This document shows positions 4,865-5,950 of a stretch of 5,950 nt of DNA, in pieces. Position 1 is the stretch's first letter. The number at the start of each line of letters is the position of its first letter. The notes beneath the pieces are model-generated. The model worked only from the letters and a program-made list of their open reading frames with translations. It was not told the DNA's origin and searched no databases. Both the position numbers and the translations under genes were made by a program. Origin of the DNA: Actinoplanes liguriensis (lineage in GTDB: Bacteria; Actinomycetota; Actinomycetes; Mycobacteriales; Micromonosporaceae); NCBI GenBank assembly GCA_000715855.1, contig KL571251.1, positions 36,578 through 42,527 of the forward strand. The letters are read 5' to 3'.

Positions 4865-5879
4865 CCCGGCGATCCCACTGAAGCTCACCATGAAGGACTT
4901 CAAGTCCGACCAGGAGGTCCGCTGGTGCCCGGGCTGCGGTGACTACGCGATCCTGGCCGCCGTGCAGAGCTTCATGCCCGAGCTCGGCATCCCCCGGGAG
5001 AACATCGTGTTCGTCTCCGGGATCGGGTGCTCCTCCCGGTTCCCGTACTACATGAACACCTACGGGATGCACTCCATCCACGGGCGGGCGCCGGCGATCG
5101 CGACCGGGCTGTCCGCGTCCCGGCCGGACCTGAGCGTCTGGGTGGTCACCGGGGACGGGGACGCGCTCTCCATCGGCGGGAACCACCTGATCCACGCGCT
5201 GCGCCGCAACGTCAACCTGAAGATCCTGCTGTTCAACAACCGGATCTACGGGCTGACCAAGGGGCAGTACTCGCCGACCTCCGAGCTCGGGAAGATCACC
5301 AAGTCGACGCCGGCCGGGTCGGCGGACTCGCCGTTCAACCCGCTCTCGCTCGCACTGGGGGCGGAGGCGACGTTCGTGGCCCGCACGATCGACTCCGACC
5401 GCAAGCACCTGCAGTCGGTGCTGCGGGCCGCGGCCGAGCACGAGGGCTCCGCGTTCGTCGAGATCTACCAGAACTGCAACATCTTCAACGACGGCGCGTT
5501 CGACCTGATCAAGGACGCCGACTCCCGCGACGAGCACCTGATCCGCCTGGAACAGGGGCAGCCGATCACTTTCGGGCGCGACAACGAGTTCTCGGTGGTG
5601 CACCCGGAGGGCAGCTTCGGGCTGCAGGTCCAACCGGGCGGGACGCCCCTGGTCCACGACGCGACGGTCGAGGATCCGGCCTACGCGTTCGCGCTGTCCC
5701 GGCTGTCCGGCTCTGATCTGAACACGACACCGATCGGGGTGTTCCGCAACGTGCAGCGGCCGTCCTACGACGAGATCGTGCGCAAGCAGTTGCTGGACGC
5801 GCAGGCACAGTCGACGGGCGCTCCGGAGGAGATGCTCAACGACCTCCTCAACTCCGGCGACACCTGGACGATCCTCTGA
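4857..5879 (+). CDS. korB: 2-oxoacid:ferredoxin oxidoreductase subunit beta, probable 2-oxoglutarate type
   Basis: KorB (340 aa) carries the thiamine diphosphate and the single [4Fe-4S] cluster of the KorAB enzyme. Visible features in order are WCPGCGDY (Cys24, Cys27), GIGCSSR (Cys58), the TPP/Mg motif GDGDALSIGGNHLIHALRRN (99-118) closed by FNNRIYGLTKGQ (126-137), and EIYQNCNIFND with Cys207. By analogy with the structurally studied Sulfolobus enzymes, Cys24, 27, 58 and 207 ligate the cluster; all four are present. IYGLTKGQ is common in 2-oxoglutarate/2-oxoacid forms. There is no attached 2[4Fe-4S] ferredoxin domain, and no separate ferredoxin (delta) gene follows within the window. The ATG at 4857 overlaps korA by 8 bp. 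A GGAGG within korA (4840-4844) lies 12 nt upstream, a long spacing, so re-initiation after korA termination probably helps. Both subunits should be made from one transcript. Confidence 0.96.
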   Translation: MASPAIPLKLTMKDFKSDQEVRWCPGCGDYAILAAVQSFMPELGIPRENIVFVSGIGCSSRFPYYMNTYGMHSIHGRAPAIATGLSASRPDLSVWVVTGDGDALSIGGNHLIHALRRNVNLKILLFNNRIYGLTKGQYSPTSELGKITKSTPAGSADSPFNPLSLALGAEATFVARTIDSDRKHLQSVLRAAAEHEGSAFVEIYQNCNIFNDGAFDLIKDADSRDEHLIRLEQGQPITFGRDNEFSVVHPEGSFGLQVQPGGTPLVHDATVEDPAYAFALSRLSGSDLNTTPIGVFRNVQRPSYDEIVRKQLLDAQAQSTGAPEEMLNDLLNSGDTWTIL

Positions 5880-5950
5880 CTTCCCTTTCCCGTACGTCGT
5901 GAGCCCGCGCCCGCCGAGCCCTCCGCAAGCCCGCTGCCGCCCTAGGTGAG
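5880..5950. other. Downstream flank of korB with no recognisable gene
   Basis: The 71 bases after the korB stop contain a pyrimidine-rich start followed by C-rich sequence. I see no strong hairpin with a T-run, no adapter sequence, and no start with a plausible SD. The region is too short to exclude the edge of a neighbouring gene. Confidence 0.4.

Noticed and set aside
3545..4903. 452-codon minus-strand open frame antisense to korA
   Set aside because: It has no family motifs, and its His/Arg/Gly-rich composition mirrors antisense korA codons.
4851..5657. 268-codon minus-strand open frame antisense to korB
   Set aside because: KorB on the opposite strand has all its cofactor-binding motifs. 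This frame shows only biased composition.
5880..5950. Intrinsic terminator after korB
   Set aside because: The region is C-rich, but I could not find a stable stem followed by a T-run.

Overview
This is a high-GC actinobacterial chromosome segment. The third codon position is mostly G or C, GTG starts are used, and genes are packed with 4- to 8-bp start/stop overlaps. The gene set (two-subunit korAB, an actinobacterial second-type NuoA, a small membrane-anchored DivIVA-domain protein) fits a filamentous actinomycete, perhaps Micromonosporaceae (Actinoplanes/Micromonospora-like). That family placement is inference from recalled homologues, not a search. The sequence looks like one end of a draft contig: its first 17 bases are the Tn5 mosaic end from Nextera libraries, so the left edge is an artefact.

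Layout. At 18-304 (+) lies the C-terminal end of an enoyl-CoA hydratase/isomerase-family protein, cut off by the contig end. It converges on a tightly packed leftward cluster and shares a CTAG stop overlap with its last gene. Read in the direction of transcription (right to left), the cluster is: nuoA (2847-2470), encoding an orphan complex I subunit A; a membrane-anchored DivIVA-domain protein (2417-1932); an SRPBCC/polyketide-cyclase-like protein (1888-1397); tag, 3-methyladenine DNA glycosylase I (1400-822); and an unrecognised protein with an acidic tail (816-301). A 16-codon open frame bridges the DivIVA and SRPBCC genes with an ATGA overlap at each end. A 163-bp divergent intergenic region (2848-3010) separates this cluster from the rightward operon korA-korB (3011-4864, 4857-5879). 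That operon encodes both subunits of a 2-oxoacid (probably 2-oxoglutarate):ferredoxin oxidoreductase. The last 71 bases (5880-5950) hold no recognisable gene or strong terminator.

How the genes relate. KorAB oxidatively decarboxylates 2-oxoglutarate to succinyl-CoA and passes low-potential electrons to ferredoxin. The divergent neighbour is a NuoA of the kind I recall from the second, NADH-module-lacking nuo cluster that sits near korAB in Streptomyces. The pairing therefore hints at a ferredoxin-to-quinone link, but no other nuo gene is present here, so nuoA is stranded. The remaining leftward genes (DivIVA-like, SRPBCC, tag, hypothetical) have no obvious pathway in common and are joined mainly by tight spacing. 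I do not see a clearly new system. The points most worth following up are the stranded nuoA beside korAB, the double-ATGA micro-ORF, and the adapter artefact.
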